This document shows, piece after piece, positions 6,456 through 14,449 of a stretch of DNA of 40,965 nt (position 1 is its first letter; each line of letters begins with the position of its first letter). The stretch is taken from positions 1 to 40,965 of the forward strand of contig DATKFG010000010.1 of the NCBI GenBank assembly GCA_035511515.1. Direction: 5' to 3'. The translations under genes and the position numbers were made by a program. Under the pieces are notes generated by a model. It did not search any database. It worked only from the letters and a program-made list of their open reading frames with translations, and was not told the origin of the DNA. This stretch comes from VBCK01 sp035511515 (GTDB lineage: Bacteria > Pseudomonadota > Gammaproteobacteria > Burkholderiales > Burkholderiaceae_F).

Positions 6456-7916
6456 TCAGTCGTGCAGCAGCCGGGCGGCACCGACCCAGTCGATGCGGAT
6501 CCGCTCTCCGTCGGCCACCAGCATCCGTACGTCGGGCCCGACCCCGGCCACATAGATCAGGCGCCCGTCGCGCCACACCAGCGGCAGTGCCGAGCGCTCG
6601 TATTCCGGAATACGGGCTTCCTGGAAGATCTGCTTCAGACGCTTGGATGGACGCGTCGGGTGCGGCTTGAAGCGCTCCCCGCCCGTGCGCGGGCGCAGCT
6701 CCAGCGGCTCCGCGCCGAGCCAGCGTGCATCGAACCCCTCATCGCTGGTGCGAGTAAACACCAACGCGCCACCCCAGCTCGGCACCGCCAGCTCGGCCTC
6801 GCCTTGCCACTGCACCGCGTGAGGTCCCGGCGCTCCGGGCCGCGGCGCATTCAGACACAGCAAGCCGTGGTGGCGGCGCAATTCGTGATCGCCGATCCGG
6901 ATCAGCAACCGCGCATCGGCGCCCGCGCCGATGGCCTGCTGCAGCGCCTGCAGCAGCCGCGCGCGCGGCGGCGCCTTGAGCCCCGCCTGGGCCAGCCATT
7001 CGCGCAGCACCAGCGTGCGCCGGGCCTGCGGCAGCATCGCGAGCCGGTCGATCCGCAGGGTCGAGGCCGGCGCCTCGCGCGTGCAGCTTTGCAGGTCCTC
7101 GCGCGCTAGGGAGTGCAGGGCTTCGGCCCCTTCGGCGATCAATTCGATCGAGCGCTCGGCGGCTGCCCGAAACCCGGAGCGCAGCCGCGCGAGCTGCGGC
7201 ATCACCTGCAGCCGGATCGAGTTGCGGTCGAAGCGCGGATCCGAATTGCCCGGATCGTCGATGAAGGCCAGCTCTTTGAGCCGGATGTAACGCTCGATCC
7301 GTTCGCGCGGTACGTGCAGCAGCGGCCGCAGCAGCGCAATCGGCGAGGCACCGCCCGCGTCGAGCTCGCGTTGCGGCGCCATCGCCGAAAGACCGTCCAG
7401 GCCGGCCCCGCGGATCCACTGCAGCAGGAACGTCTCCAGGCGGTCGTCCAGCTGGTGCCCGGTCAGGACGGCTCTGGCGCCGAGCCCACGTGCCGCCTGT
7501 GCCAGCGCCAGGTAGCGCGCATCGCGCGCGGCCGCCTCCACCCCTGAACCGCGCCGCTCGACGCTGACGCGCTGCACGGTCAGTTGCGCATTCAGCGCGG
7601 CGCACTGCTGTTCGCAATGGCTGACCCAGGAGTCGGCGTCGCGGTGCAGGCCATGATGAACGTGCACCGCATGGGGCCGCGCAAAGCCCGGTGCGCGCTG
7701 GTCGCGCAACGCGCACACCAGGCTCAGCAGAGCGGTGGAGTCGCGCCCGCCGCTGTAGGCAACCACCAGCGGCGCGTCGGGCCGGGCACGCGAACGGGCC
7801 TGCCGCGGTGCCGGCGCCTCCTCCGAGAGTGCATCGTCGACCGCCGAGCTGACCGCGGCCAACAGCGAGCGCTCCAGCGGGTCAGGCGTCGGCCGACGTT
7901 TCCTTGTACTTGCCAT
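6456..7916 (-). CDS. tilS: tRNA(Ile)-lysidine synthase
   Basis: TilS attaches lysine to C34 of the CAU-anticodon tRNA-Ile, changing it from methionine to isoleucine identity. The N-type ATP-pyrophosphatase loop SGGRDS is at residues 55-60, preceded by LVVAY. HVHHGLHRDADSW, GHQLDDRLETFLLQWIRGAG and LLRPLLHVPRERIERYI are typical of the catalytic core. A substrate-binding domain and a C-terminal TilS domain follow (LRPRTGGERFKPHPTRPSK near 425). At 486 residues it is a little long, because about 50 N-terminal residues before the P-loop are unconserved. The ATG used overlaps the accA end by 35 bases, so a later start is possible. It is cotranscribed with accA by position. Confidence 0.95.
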   Translation of the reverse strand: MASTRKRRPTPDPLERSLLAAVSSAVDDALSEEAPAPRQARSRARPDAPLVVAYSGGRDSTALLSLVCALRDQRAPGFARPHAVHVHHGLHRDADSWVSHCEQQCAALNAQLTVQRVSVERRGSGVEAAARDARYLALAQAARGLGARAVLTGHQLDDRLETFLLQWIRGAGLDGLSAMAPQRELDAGGASPIALLRPLLHVPRERIERYIRLKELAFIDDPGNSDPRFDRNSIRLQVMPQLARLRSGFRAAAERSIELIAEGAEALHSLAREDLQSCTREAPASTLRIDRLAMLPQARRTLVLREWLAQAGLKAPPRARLLQALQQAIGAGADARLLIRIGDHELRRHHGLLCLNAPRPGAPGPHAVQWQGEAELAVPSWGGALVFTRTSDEGFDARWLGAEPLELRPRTGGERFKPHPTRPSKRLKQIFQEARIPEYERSALPLVWRDGRLIYVAGVGPDVRMLVADGERIRIDWVGAARLLHD

Positions 7917-8853
7917 AGCCCATCAGCCGGGCGTGGCGAGCGGCGAGCAGGTCCTTGACCTTCACGCCCTGGAACTGACGCAGGCTGTCGGCCAGCGCAC
8001 GCTTCAGCAATGAGGACATCTGTTTCGGATCCCGGTGCGCGCCCCCGACCGGCTCCGACACGATCCGATCGATCAGGCCGAGCGCCTTCAGGCGGTGCGC
8101 CGTCAGGCCGAGCGCCTCGGCAGCATCGGCGGCGCGCTCGGCGCTCTTCCACAGGATCGAGGCGCAACCCTCAGGCGAGATGACCGAATAGGTTGCGTAC
8201 TGCAGCATCAGCACCGTATCGGCCACCGCGATCGCCAGCGCTCCGCCCGAGCCGCCCTCGCCGATCACGGTGGCGATCACGGGCACTTTCAGCTGCGACA
8301 TCTCCAGCAGATTGCGCCCGATCGCCTCCGACTGGCCGCGCTCCTCGGCGTCCACTCCCGGGTACGCGCCTGGCGTGTCGATGAAGGTCAGAACCGGCAG
8401 CCCGAACTTCTCGGCCAGGTGCATCAGCCGCAGCGCCTTGCGGTAGCCTTCCGGCCGCGGCATGCCAAAGTTGCGCAACGCCCGCTCCTTGGTGTCGCGC
8501 CCCTTCTGATGGCCGATCACCATCAACGCCTGGCCGTTGAAGCGCGTCAGGCCCCCGACGATCGCCAGGTCGTCGGAGAACGAGCGGTCGCCGTGCAGTT
8601 CGTGAAAGTCCGTGAAGATCTCGCTGACGTAGTCGAGCGTATACGGCCGCTGCGGGTGCCGCGCCAGCTGCGAAACCTGCCAGGGCGTCAGCTTGGCGTA
8701 GATGTCCTTCAGCAGCGCCTGGCTCTTGGCCTGCAGCCGCGCGATCTCCTCGGAGATATCCAGCGCCGAGTCGTCCTGCACGAAACGCAGCTCCTCGATC
8801 TTGGCTTCCAGCTCCGCGATCGGCTGCTCGAAATCCAGGAATGTCGTTTTCAT
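7882..8853 (-). CDS. accA: Acetyl-CoA carboxylase carboxyltransferase subunit alpha
   Basis: AccA forms, with AccD, the carboxyltransferase that moves CO2 from biotin to acetyl-CoA, the first step of fatty acid synthesis. The 323-residue length fits the family. The N-terminus MKTTFLDFEQPIAELEAKIEEL is the usual coiled start. RHPQRPYTLDY, FTDFHELHGDRSF, GHQKGRDTKE, FIDTPGAYPG and GEGGSGGALAI (oxyanion-type crotonase motifs) are all intact. The stop of the preceding glycosylase gene lies within TGAGGTATG, so its stop and the accA ribosome site share bases, implying translational coupling. The 3' end overlaps tilS. Confidence 0.98.
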   Translation of the reverse strand: MKTTFLDFEQPIAELEAKIEELRFVQDDSALDISEEIARLQAKSQALLKDIYAKLTPWQVSQLARHPQRPYTLDYVSEIFTDFHELHGDRSFSDDLAIVGGLTRFNGQALMVIGHQKGRDTKERALRNFGMPRPEGYRKALRLMHLAEKFGLPVLTFIDTPGAYPGVDAEERGQSEAIGRNLLEMSQLKVPVIATVIGEGGSGGALAIAVADTVLMLQYATYSVISPEGCASILWKSAERAADAAEALGLTAHRLKALGLIDRIVSEPVGGAHRDPKQMSSLLKRALADSLRQFQGVKVKDLLAARHARLMGYGKYKETSADA

Positions 8854-8856
8854 ACC

Positions 8857-9528
8857 TCAGTACTCGACGGGCACCGGATCCAGACTGCGCCACAAATACC
8901 AGGTGGCCACGCTGCGGTACGGGATCCACCGGCCGGCCAACTCGACCACCTGCTGGCGTCCCTCCCCCTTCATCAGGTACGCCGGCGCTCGCCCCGCCAG
9001 GTAATGCCGCCCGACCGCCTTGAGCAGTCCCAGGTCGTCCAGCGGCAGAATATCGGGGCGCTGCAGATTAAAGATCAAAAACATCTCGGCTGTCCAGCGC
9101 CCGATCCCACGGATGTCCGTCAGGCGGGCGATCACGTCCTCGTCACTCATTCGCGCCAGGTGCGCCGGATCGACGCGACCCTCGGCAAAATGAGCCGCAA
9201 GATCCCGCAGATATTCGACCTTGCGCTCGGACAGGCCGCAGCGGCGCAGCGTCGTGGCGCGCCGCTGCTTCAAGGCCGGCGGCGAGATCTCGCCGCAGGC
9301 GCCCAGCACGCGCGCCCAGACCGAATCGGCCGCCTTGACCGAGATCTGCTGCCCGACGATCGAGCGCGCCAGCGTCCGGAAGGCGTCGCCGCGCGATGCC
9401 AGCGCGATGCGGGGATGGCGCCGTATGATCGCGCCCAGCACGGGGTCGGCTGCCGCCAGCCGGCGCTTGGCGTGCGGCCAGAACGGCGGGCGCACCGCCG
9501 TCGATTGCGCTTTCAGCGGCGCCGCCAT
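8857..9528 (-). CDS. HhH-GPD DNA glycosylase (DNA-3-methyladenine glycosylase II type)
   Basis: The 223-residue protein belongs to the AlkA-like branch of the HhH-GPD base-excision repair glycosylases, which remove alkylated purines. Visible are LARSIVGQQISVKAADSVW (start of the helical core), LRDLAAHFAEGR, and the helix-hairpin-helix LTDIRGIGRWTAEMFLIF, followed by LPLDDLGLLKAV with the catalytic Asp region. It lacks the N-terminal domain of E. coli AlkA, as do many short bacterial relatives. ATG at 9528 is chosen because similarity starts there; it overlaps the end of cysS by 16 bases. Its place between cysS and accA with tight junctions implies a shared transcript. The exact substrate is inferred. 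Confidence 0.9.
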   Translation of the reverse strand: MAAPLKAQSTAVRPPFWPHAKRRLAAADPVLGAIIRRHPRIALASRGDAFRTLARSIVGQQISVKAADSVWARVLGACGEISPPALKQRRATTLRRCGLSERKVEYLRDLAAHFAEGRVDPAHLARMSDEDVIARLTDIRGIGRWTAEMFLIFNLQRPDILPLDDLGLLKAVGRHYLAGRAPAYLMKGEGRQQVVELAGRWIPYRSVATWYLWRSLDPVPVEY

Positions 9529-10922
9529 GTGGTGCCGCCGGCCCCGTCCTCCAGCACGACGCCCTGCTGCAGCAGCTCCTGGCGAATCCGGTCCGCCTCG
9601 GGATAGTCGCGCCGTGCCTTGGCGGCCGTGCGTGCGGCGATCCGCTCGGCGATCGCGGCCTCGTCCAGCCCGCCCGGCTCGGCGCCGGCGGGCCGCCCCT
9701 TCAGGAATTCCTCCGGTTCGCGCTGCAACAGCCCGAGCAGGCCGCCCAGAGCGCGCATCTGCCCGGCCAGCGCCGGGGTCGGACTGCGATTGAGCTCGGC
9801 GGCCATCTCGAACAGCACCGCGACGGCCCGCGCGCTGTTGAAATCGTCGTCCATCGCCTCGGCGAAGCGCTGAGCGTACGGACCGTCCCAGTCGACCGGC
9901 GCGCTCACCGCCGGTGCCGCCCGCAGCGCTGTGTACAGGCGCGTGAGCGCCGCGCGTGACTCTTCGATCATGCCGGCGCCGAACGCGATCTGGCTCCGAT
10001 AGTGCGACCGCACCAGGAAAAACCGCAGCACTTCCCAGTCGTATCGGGTCAGCGCCTGGCGAATCGTCAGGAAATTGCCCAGCGACTTGGACATCTTGTC
10101 CTCGCCCACCCGCAGCGCCCCGCAGTGCATCCAGAGCCTTGCGAACGGGATCTCGAACGCGCCCTCGCTTTGTGCAATCTCGTTTTCGTGGTGCGGGAAG
10201 ACCAGATCCGGACCGCCGCCGTGGATGTCGAATGGCTGGCCCAGCGTCTGCCGCGCCATCGCGGAACACTCGATGTGCCAGCCCGGGCGGCCAGGCCCCC
10301 ACGGCGAAGGCCATTGCGGCTCGTCAGGCCGAGCGTGTTTCCACAGCACAAAGTCGAGCGGGTCGCGCTTTGAATCGACCAGCGCGACGCGCTCGCCGGC
10401 ACGCAGCTCGTCCACGTTCTTGTGCGACAGGCGCCCATACGCGGGAAAGCTGCGCACCGAGAAGTTCACGTCGCCGTCCTCGGCCCGGTATGCCAGGCCC
10501 TTGTCCTGAAGCCGTTCGATCAGCTCGAGCATCGGCTCCACGTACTCGGTCGCGCGCGGCTCGAGGTCCGGCGCCTGCACGCCCAGCGCCCCGAAATCCT
10601 CGCGCATATAGCCGATGAAGCGCGCGGTCAGCGCCTGGATCGGCTCGCCCAGCTCGGCCGCGCGTCGGATGATCTTGTCGTCGATGTCGGTGATGTTGCG
10701 CACATACGTCACGCGCAGCCCGCGCGCCCTGAGCCAGCGTTGCGCCAGATCGAACGCCACCATCAGGCGAGCGTGGCCCAGATGGCAATAGTCGTACGTG
10801 GTCATGCCGCACAGGTATATGCGCACGTGGCCCGGCTCGATGGGCTCGAGAAGCTCGTTGCGTCCGGTCAGCGTATTGTGGATTCGCACTGGAGCGTGGG
10901 GAGACTCGCGTCCATCCGGCAT
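9513..10922 (-). CDS. cysS: Cysteinyl-tRNA synthetase
   Basis: CysS charges tRNA-Cys with cysteine in the cytoplasm. It is a class I synthetase: the HIGH signature appears as HLGH at residues 47-50. IYLCGMTTYDYC carries the zinc-binding Cys38, WHIECSAM and FPHHENEIAQSE supply further zinc ligands, and KMSKSLGNF lies near residue 275. The C-terminal anticodon-binding helical domain runs to WRRR. Length is 469 residues, normal for the family. ATG at 10922 gives MPDGRESPHAPVRIHNTLTGR; the conserved RIHNTLTGR start argues against the longer open frame. It heads the minus-strand block and is divergent from the TPR gene. Confidence 0.97.
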   Translation of the reverse strand: MPDGRESPHAPVRIHNTLTGRNELLEPIEPGHVRIYLCGMTTYDYCHLGHARLMVAFDLAQRWLRARGLRVTYVRNITDIDDKIIRRAAELGEPIQALTARFIGYMREDFGALGVQAPDLEPRATEYVEPMLELIERLQDKGLAYRAEDGDVNFSVRSFPAYGRLSHKNVDELRAGERVALVDSKRDPLDFVLWKHARPDEPQWPSPWGPGRPGWHIECSAMARQTLGQPFDIHGGGPDLVFPHHENEIAQSEGAFEIPFARLWMHCGALRVGEDKMSKSLGNFLTIRQALTRYDWEVLRFFLVRSHYRSQIAFGAGMIEESRAALTRLYTALRAAPAVSAPVDWDGPYAQRFAEAMDDDFNSARAVAVLFEMAAELNRSPTPALAGQMRALGGLLGLLQREPEEFLKGRPAGAEPGGLDEAAIAERIAARTAAKARRDYPEADRIRQELLQQGVVLEDGAGGTTWRRR

Positions 10923-10967
10923 TCGCCCCGCGTGCGGGAGCGCGCAGGCAGGCGTCACCTGCGTTGT

Positions 10968-10973
10968 TAGAAT
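10968..10973 (+). promoter_or_regulatory. Candidate -10 (TAGAAT) for the TPR-ppi operon
   Basis: TAGAAT lies 18 bases before the TPR gene ATG. The same hexamer occurs before suhB (14404-14409) and ETF-QO (39500-39505). No convincing -35 is seen. The implied 5' leader would be very short, with GGAG at its beginning. Confidence 0.3.
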
Positions 10974-10991
10974 CGAATTGGAGTATATGAC

Positions 10992-11567
10992 ATGTCCCGC
11001 GTTCTTGGCGCAGCTGTGACCGTGCTGCTGGCTGCCGGCCTCGCCGGCCCGGCGCCGGCCCAGCAACCGACCCAGTGGTCACCCTGGTCGACCGAGCTGG
11101 TGCCCGCGCCCCGATCCGAGGCCGCCGAGATCGCGGAGCTGATGCAAGCAGGCAAGAGCGAACAGGCGCTCAAGCGCGCCGATGCGTACCTGGCCGACAA
11201 GCCGCGCGACCTGCAGGTGCGCTTTCTGCGGGCCATTACGCTGATCGACCTGGGACGCCGGCAGGAGGCCACCGACGCCCTGATTCAGCTGACGCAGGAT
11301 TTCCCGGAGCTGCCCGAACCGTACAACAACCTGGCCGTGCTGGCGGCCGCGCAGGGCCTGCTCGAGAAAGCCGAGGAGCTGCTGCGGCAGGCGCTGGCGG
11401 CGCAGCCTAACTACATCACGGCGCAGGAAAATCTGGGCGATCTGTACGTCGCCATGGCGGCGGCGGCGTTCGAACGCGCCTCCAAGCTCGATCCGGCCAA
11501 CAGCGTGCCGAAATCCAAGCTGGCGCTGGCGCGGGATCTGGTTTCCAAACTGAAGACAGCCCGATAA
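10992..11567 (+). CDS. Exported tetratricopeptide-repeat protein
   Basis: The 191-residue protein has a Sec signal peptide (MSRVLGAAVTVLLAAGLAGPAPA, cleavage after about residue 23). About three tetratricopeptide repeats follow: IAELMQAGKSEQALKRADAY, then DLQVRFLRAITLIDLGRRQE and PEPYNNLAVLAAAQGLLEK. It probably acts in the periplasm as a protein-binding scaffold; its partner is unknown. GGAG precedes the ATG by eight bases. It is the first gene of a plus-strand run with two cyclophilins and lpxH, divergent from cysS. The link to periplasmic protein folding is only positional. Confidence 0.88.
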   Translation: MSRVLGAAVTVLLAAGLAGPAPAQQPTQWSPWSTELVPAPRSEAAEIAELMQAGKSEQALKRADAYLADKPRDLQVRFLRAITLIDLGRRQEATDALIQLTQDFPELPEPYNNLAVLAAAQGLLEKAEELLRQALAAQPNYITAQENLGDLYVAMAAAAFERASKLDPANSVPKSKLALARDLVSKLKTAR

Positions 11568-11595
11568 TCAAGGATCAACTCAAAGGGACGAACCG

Positions 11596-12210
11596 ATGAT
11601 GCTCGAAATCAGCCCCATCCGAAAACTGCGTTTGGCGTGCGTGGCCGTCTTCGCCTGGCTTGCCGTACAGGCCTTCGGCGTCCAGGCCCTGGCCGCTGAG
11701 CCGGCCGCGGCGCCGTCCGCGGCCGCGCCGGTGCGCGTGGTGTTTGAAACGAGCGAGGGCCGTATCGTGGTGGAGGTGCTGCCCGACAAGGCGCCCAAGA
11801 CGGTGGCCAACTTCGTGCAGTACGTGAAGGACGGCTTCTACGACGGCACGATCTTCCATCGCGTGATAAAAGGCTTCATGATCCAGGGCGGAGGCTTTAC
11901 GCCGGCCATGGTCCAGAAGCCGACGCGCCCGCCGGTTCCCATCGAAAGCAACAACGGCCAGAAGAACGTGCGCGGCAGCGTTGCGATGGCTCGCACGTCG
12001 GATCCGAACTCGGCCACGGCGCAGTTCTTCATCAACGTGGTCGACAACGCCTTTCTCGACTATCCCGGCCAGGATGGGGCCGGCTACACCGTGTTCGGCC
12101 GCGTGGTCGAAGGCATGGACGTGGTCGACAAGATCCGCGCCGTTCCGACCGGCGGGGGCGACGTTCCGCGCACGCCCGTGCTGATCAAGTCCGCGCGCAT
12201 CGCGCAATAG
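11596..12210 (+). CDS. ppiA: Periplasmic peptidyl-prolyl cis-trans isomerase A (cyclophilin)
   Basis: This is a cyclophilin-type prolyl isomerase with an export signal. Residues 1-34 (MMLEISPIRKLRL, hydrophobic core, ALA) form a Sec signal peptide. The cyclophilin domain shows FETSEGRIVVEVLPDKAPKT, FHRVIKGFMIQGGG (catalytic Arg), VAMARTSDPNSATAQFFINV and YTVFGRVVEGMDVVDKI. Length 204. AAGGGA precedes the ATG. ppiB follows 11 bases after the stop and is clearly related, so the pair looks like a tandem duplication with one exported and one cytoplasmic copy. Confidence 0.95.
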   Translation: MMLEISPIRKLRLACVAVFAWLAVQAFGVQALAAEPAAAPSAAAPVRVVFETSEGRIVVEVLPDKAPKTVANFVQYVKDGFYDGTIFHRVIKGFMIQGGGFTPAMVQKPTRPPVPIESNNGQKNVRGSVAMARTSDPNSATAQFFINVVDNAFLDYPGQDGAGYTVFGRVVEGMDVVDKIRAVPTGGGDVPRTPVLIKSARIAQ

Positions 12211-12221
12211 ACGGAGCCGCC

Positions 12222-12728
12222 ATGTCAACCGTATGCCTGAACACCTCGATGGGATCGATCACGCTGGAACTCGACCGCCAACGCGCTCCGCGCACGGTCG
12301 AGAACTTCCTGGGCTACGTGCGTTCGGGCCACTACGACAACACGCTGTTTCATCGGGTCATCAACGGGTTCATGATCCAGGGCGGCGGCTTCGAGCCCGG
12401 CATGCGGCAGAAGCCCACCACCTCCAGGCCGATCCAGAACGAGGCCGACAACGGGCTGAAAAACGACCGCTACACGGTCGCGATGGCGCGCACCTCCGAT
12501 CCGCATTCGGCCACCGCGCAGTTCTTCATCAATGTGGCCGACAACGAATTCCTGAATTTCACCGCCCCCACCACCGAGAACTGGGGCTATTGCGTGTTCG
12601 GGCGTGTCACGCAAGGCACCGACGTGGTCGACAAGATCAAGACCGTTGCCACGATGCGCTTGGGCGCGCACCAGGACGTGCCCGACCAGGAAGTTGTGAT
12701 CGAAAGCGCCGAGGTCGTGTCGGAGTGA
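12222..12728 (+). CDS. ppiB: Cytoplasmic peptidyl-prolyl cis-trans isomerase B (cyclophilin)
   Basis: The 168-residue cyclophilin lacks a signal peptide, so it is cytoplasmic. The fold signatures are complete: LNTSMGSITLELDRQRAPRT, FHRVINGFMIQGGGFEPGM, VAMARTSDPHSATAQFFINV and YCVFGRVTQGTDVVDKIKTV. ACGGAG lies just before the ATG. The stop overlaps the GTG start of lpxH in GTGA, indicating translational coupling. ppiB-lpxH adjacency is a known arrangement in proteobacteria. Confidence 0.96.
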   Translation: MSTVCLNTSMGSITLELDRQRAPRTVENFLGYVRSGHYDNTLFHRVINGFMIQGGGFEPGMRQKPTTSRPIQNEADNGLKNDRYTVAMARTSDPHSATAQFFINVADNEFLNFTAPTTENWGYCVFGRVTQGTDVVDKIKTVATMRLGAHQDVPDQEVVIESAEVVSE

Positions 12729-13498
12729 GCGAGGCCGTCGCGCTGGCATCGGTTCGGCTGCGCGACCCGGTCTTCATTTCGGATCTGCATCTGAGGCAGG
12801 ATCGGCCCCGCACCGTCCAGCGCTTTTTGCGGCTGACCGAGCGCCTCGCCTCAGGCGGCCGCGAGCTGGTGATCCTGGGAGACCTGTTCGAAGCCTGGGT
12901 CGGCGACGAGGACGCCGAAGACGGAATCGGCGCCACGGTCAGCGGTGCCCTGCGGTCGCTCACGGCCGGCGGCACGCCGGTGTACGTGATGCATGGCAAC
13001 CGCGACGTGCTGCTGGGCGAGGGCTTCGCCCGCGCGAGCGGCGCCGCGTTCCTGGCCGATCCGTGCCACACCGTGCTGGGGGATGTGCCCACGCTGCTGT
13101 CGCACGGCGACGCGTATTGCACGCTGGACCGGGCGTATCAGGCGTTTCGCCGCCGCGCGCGTGACCCGTTCTGGCGAGGTCTGTTCCTCGGTCGCTCGCT
13201 CGCGGTTCGCCGCGCCATCGTGCGTCAGGTACGCCGGCTCAGCGAAGCGGGCAAGCAGTCGATGGCGGCCCAGATCATGGATGTCACCCCCGCGGCGATC
13301 GAGCAGGCGCTGCGATCGGCCGGCGTGGCACGGATGGTCCACGGCCACACGCATCGACCGGCCCGGCATGAGCTGGAACTGGACGGCCGCAGGGCCGAAC
13401 GCTGGGTGCTGCCGGACTGGGACTTCGAGACCGACCCGCCGCGGGGTGGTTATCTGCAGGTGATCGGGAGCGAGGTGGAGATGGTCGATCTGGCGTGA
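12725..13498 (+). CDS. lpxH: UDP-2,3-diacylglucosamine diphosphatase
   Basis: LpxH hydrolyses UDP-2,3-diacylglucosamine to lipid X in lipid A synthesis at the inner membrane. It is a calcineurin-like phosphoesterase. SDLHL (Asp20 and His22), LGDLFEAWVGDEDAEDG (from about 51), MHGNRDVLLGEGFA, LSHGDAYCTLDRAYQ and MVHGHTHRPARH give the full metal-binding set. The GTG at 12725 gives 257 residues and overlaps the ppiB stop; it is the only start that includes the first strand without reading antisense nonsense. The C-terminus (WVLPDWDF, GGYLQV) is typical. Confidence 0.95.
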   Translation: MSEAVALASVRLRDPVFISDLHLRQDRPRTVQRFLRLTERLASGGRELVILGDLFEAWVGDEDAEDGIGATVSGALRSLTAGGTPVYVMHGNRDVLLGEGFARASGAAFLADPCHTVLGDVPTLLSHGDAYCTLDRAYQAFRRRARDPFWRGLFLGRSLAVRRAIVRQVRRLSEAGKQSMAAQIMDVTPAAIEQALRSAGVARMVHGHTHRPARHELELDGRRAERWVLPDWDFETDPPRGGYLQVIGSEVEMVDLA

Positions 13499-13508
13499 AG
13501 CCCGTTCG

Positions 13509-13557
13509 CCCTCACCCTCACCCCCGGCCCCTCTCCCACTGGCGTGGGAGAGGGGAG
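13509..13557. repeat. REP-like palindrome, copy 1 (lpxH/trmJ convergent junction)
   Basis: CCCTCACCCTCACCCCCGG leads into a perfect 12-bp stem, CCCCTCTCCCAC (13528-13539) and GTGGGAGAGGGG (13544-13555), with a TGGC loop. It fills the 60-base gap between two convergent genes and shares its CCCTCACC lead and CCCCTCTCCC arm with copies at 29.8 and 36.3 kb. Confidence 0.8.
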
Positions 13558-13558
13558 A

Positions 13559-14422
13559 TCAGGCTTCGTCCTCGTGCGAGAGGGGGGACTCATCGCGCTT
13601 GGAGAGTTCGCCGCATTTGCGGCCGGCCCGTAACCGCTTCGGCTCGACCATGGCGGCGCACAGGCCCTGCAAAAAGTCCACCTCGGCGGGGCTGAGGCCG
13701 GCTCGGCTCAACAGGCTGCGCAATCGGGCCATCGAGTGCTTGGGCTGGTGCGGATCCAGAAAGCCGATCGCCGTCAGAGCCTGCTCGAACGAGGCGAACA
13801 AGCGCTCGATCATCTCGACGGTGGCCCCGCCGGGCGACGCGGGCAGCGCCCGAGCCTCGCCCGGGCCGCTCAGCGCGGAGCGCATCTCATAGGCGGTGAC
13901 CTGGACCGCCTGCGCCAGGTTCAGCGAGCTGGAAAGTGGATCGGCCGGAATCGCGCAACTGTAGTGACAGCGCAGCACATCGCGGTTGACCAGGCCGCTG
14001 CGCTCGGTGCCGAACACGAACGCCACCGCTCCGCGGTCCTGCTGCAGCCAGTGCGCGGCCTGCTGCGCCGCTTCGCGCAGCAGTCGGTGGGGCGGTCCGA
14101 ACTGACGCGCGTAGCCGGTCATCGCAAAGGCCAGGCTCACCCCTTCGAGCGCTTCGACCACGGTCGGGTAAGACCGCGAGTCCTGCAGCACGCCGGTCGC
14201 ATGGGCGGCCAGCGCCACCGCGTCGGCGGAGGTGCGATAGTCGCGATCGCGCGGCGCCACCACCGACAGGCCGCCAAAGCCCATGGTCCGGATCGCGCGC
14301 GCCGAAGCGCCGATGTTGCCGCAGTGGGTCGGCTCGACCAGCACGAAGCGCACCGGAACCGGATCCACGCCCGCCCCGTCCGGGTCGCGGTCCCCGGTAC
14401 CTATAGAATCGGGCGCTTGCAT
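13559..14422 (-). CDS. trmJ: tRNA (cytidine/uridine-32-2'-O)-methyltransferase, SPOUT family
   Basis: TrmJ 2'-O-methylates position 32 in the anticodon loop of several tRNAs using S-adenosylmethionine. The SpoU/TrmH-type knot is visible: FVLVEPTHCGNIGASARAIRT near residue 30, FVFGTERSGLVNRDV near 150, and SSSLNLAQAVQVTAYE, the knot motif that binds cofactor. A C-terminal extension specific to TrmJ follows (RLFASFEQALTAIGFLDPHQ). ATG at 14422 yields 287 residues with about 25 unconserved N-terminal residues, so a start nearer VRFVLVEP is possible. It is divergent from suhB, with 27 bases between start codons. Confidence 0.92.
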   Translation of the reverse strand: MQAPDSIGTGDRDPDGAGVDPVPVRFVLVEPTHCGNIGASARAIRTMGFGGLSVVAPRDRDYRTSADAVALAAHATGVLQDSRSYPTVVEALEGVSLAFAMTGYARQFGPPHRLLREAAQQAAHWLQQDRGAVAFVFGTERSGLVNRDVLRCHYSCAIPADPLSSSLNLAQAVQVTAYEMRSALSGPGEARALPASPGGATVEMIERLFASFEQALTAIGFLDPHQPKHSMARLRSLLSRAGLSPAEVDFLQGLCAAMVEPKRLRAGRKCGELSKRDESPLSHEDEA

Positions 14423-14449
14423 AGTGCGCGTCTTTGCGCTTCCCCTTCG

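Noticed and set aside
5161..6555. A 464-codon plus-strand frame opposite lysC
   Set aside because: Composition is dominated by His, Arg, Asp and Leu without any fold signature, while the minus strand is an intact aspartokinase.
9529..10314. N-terminal extension of the DNA glycosylase frame
   Set aside because: It overlaps cysS in another frame and is arginine/glycine-rich nonsense; similarity starts at ATG 9528.
13736..14449. The long N-terminal extension of the suhB frame
   Set aside because: It is antisense to trmJ; family similarity of SuhB starts exactly at ATG 14450.
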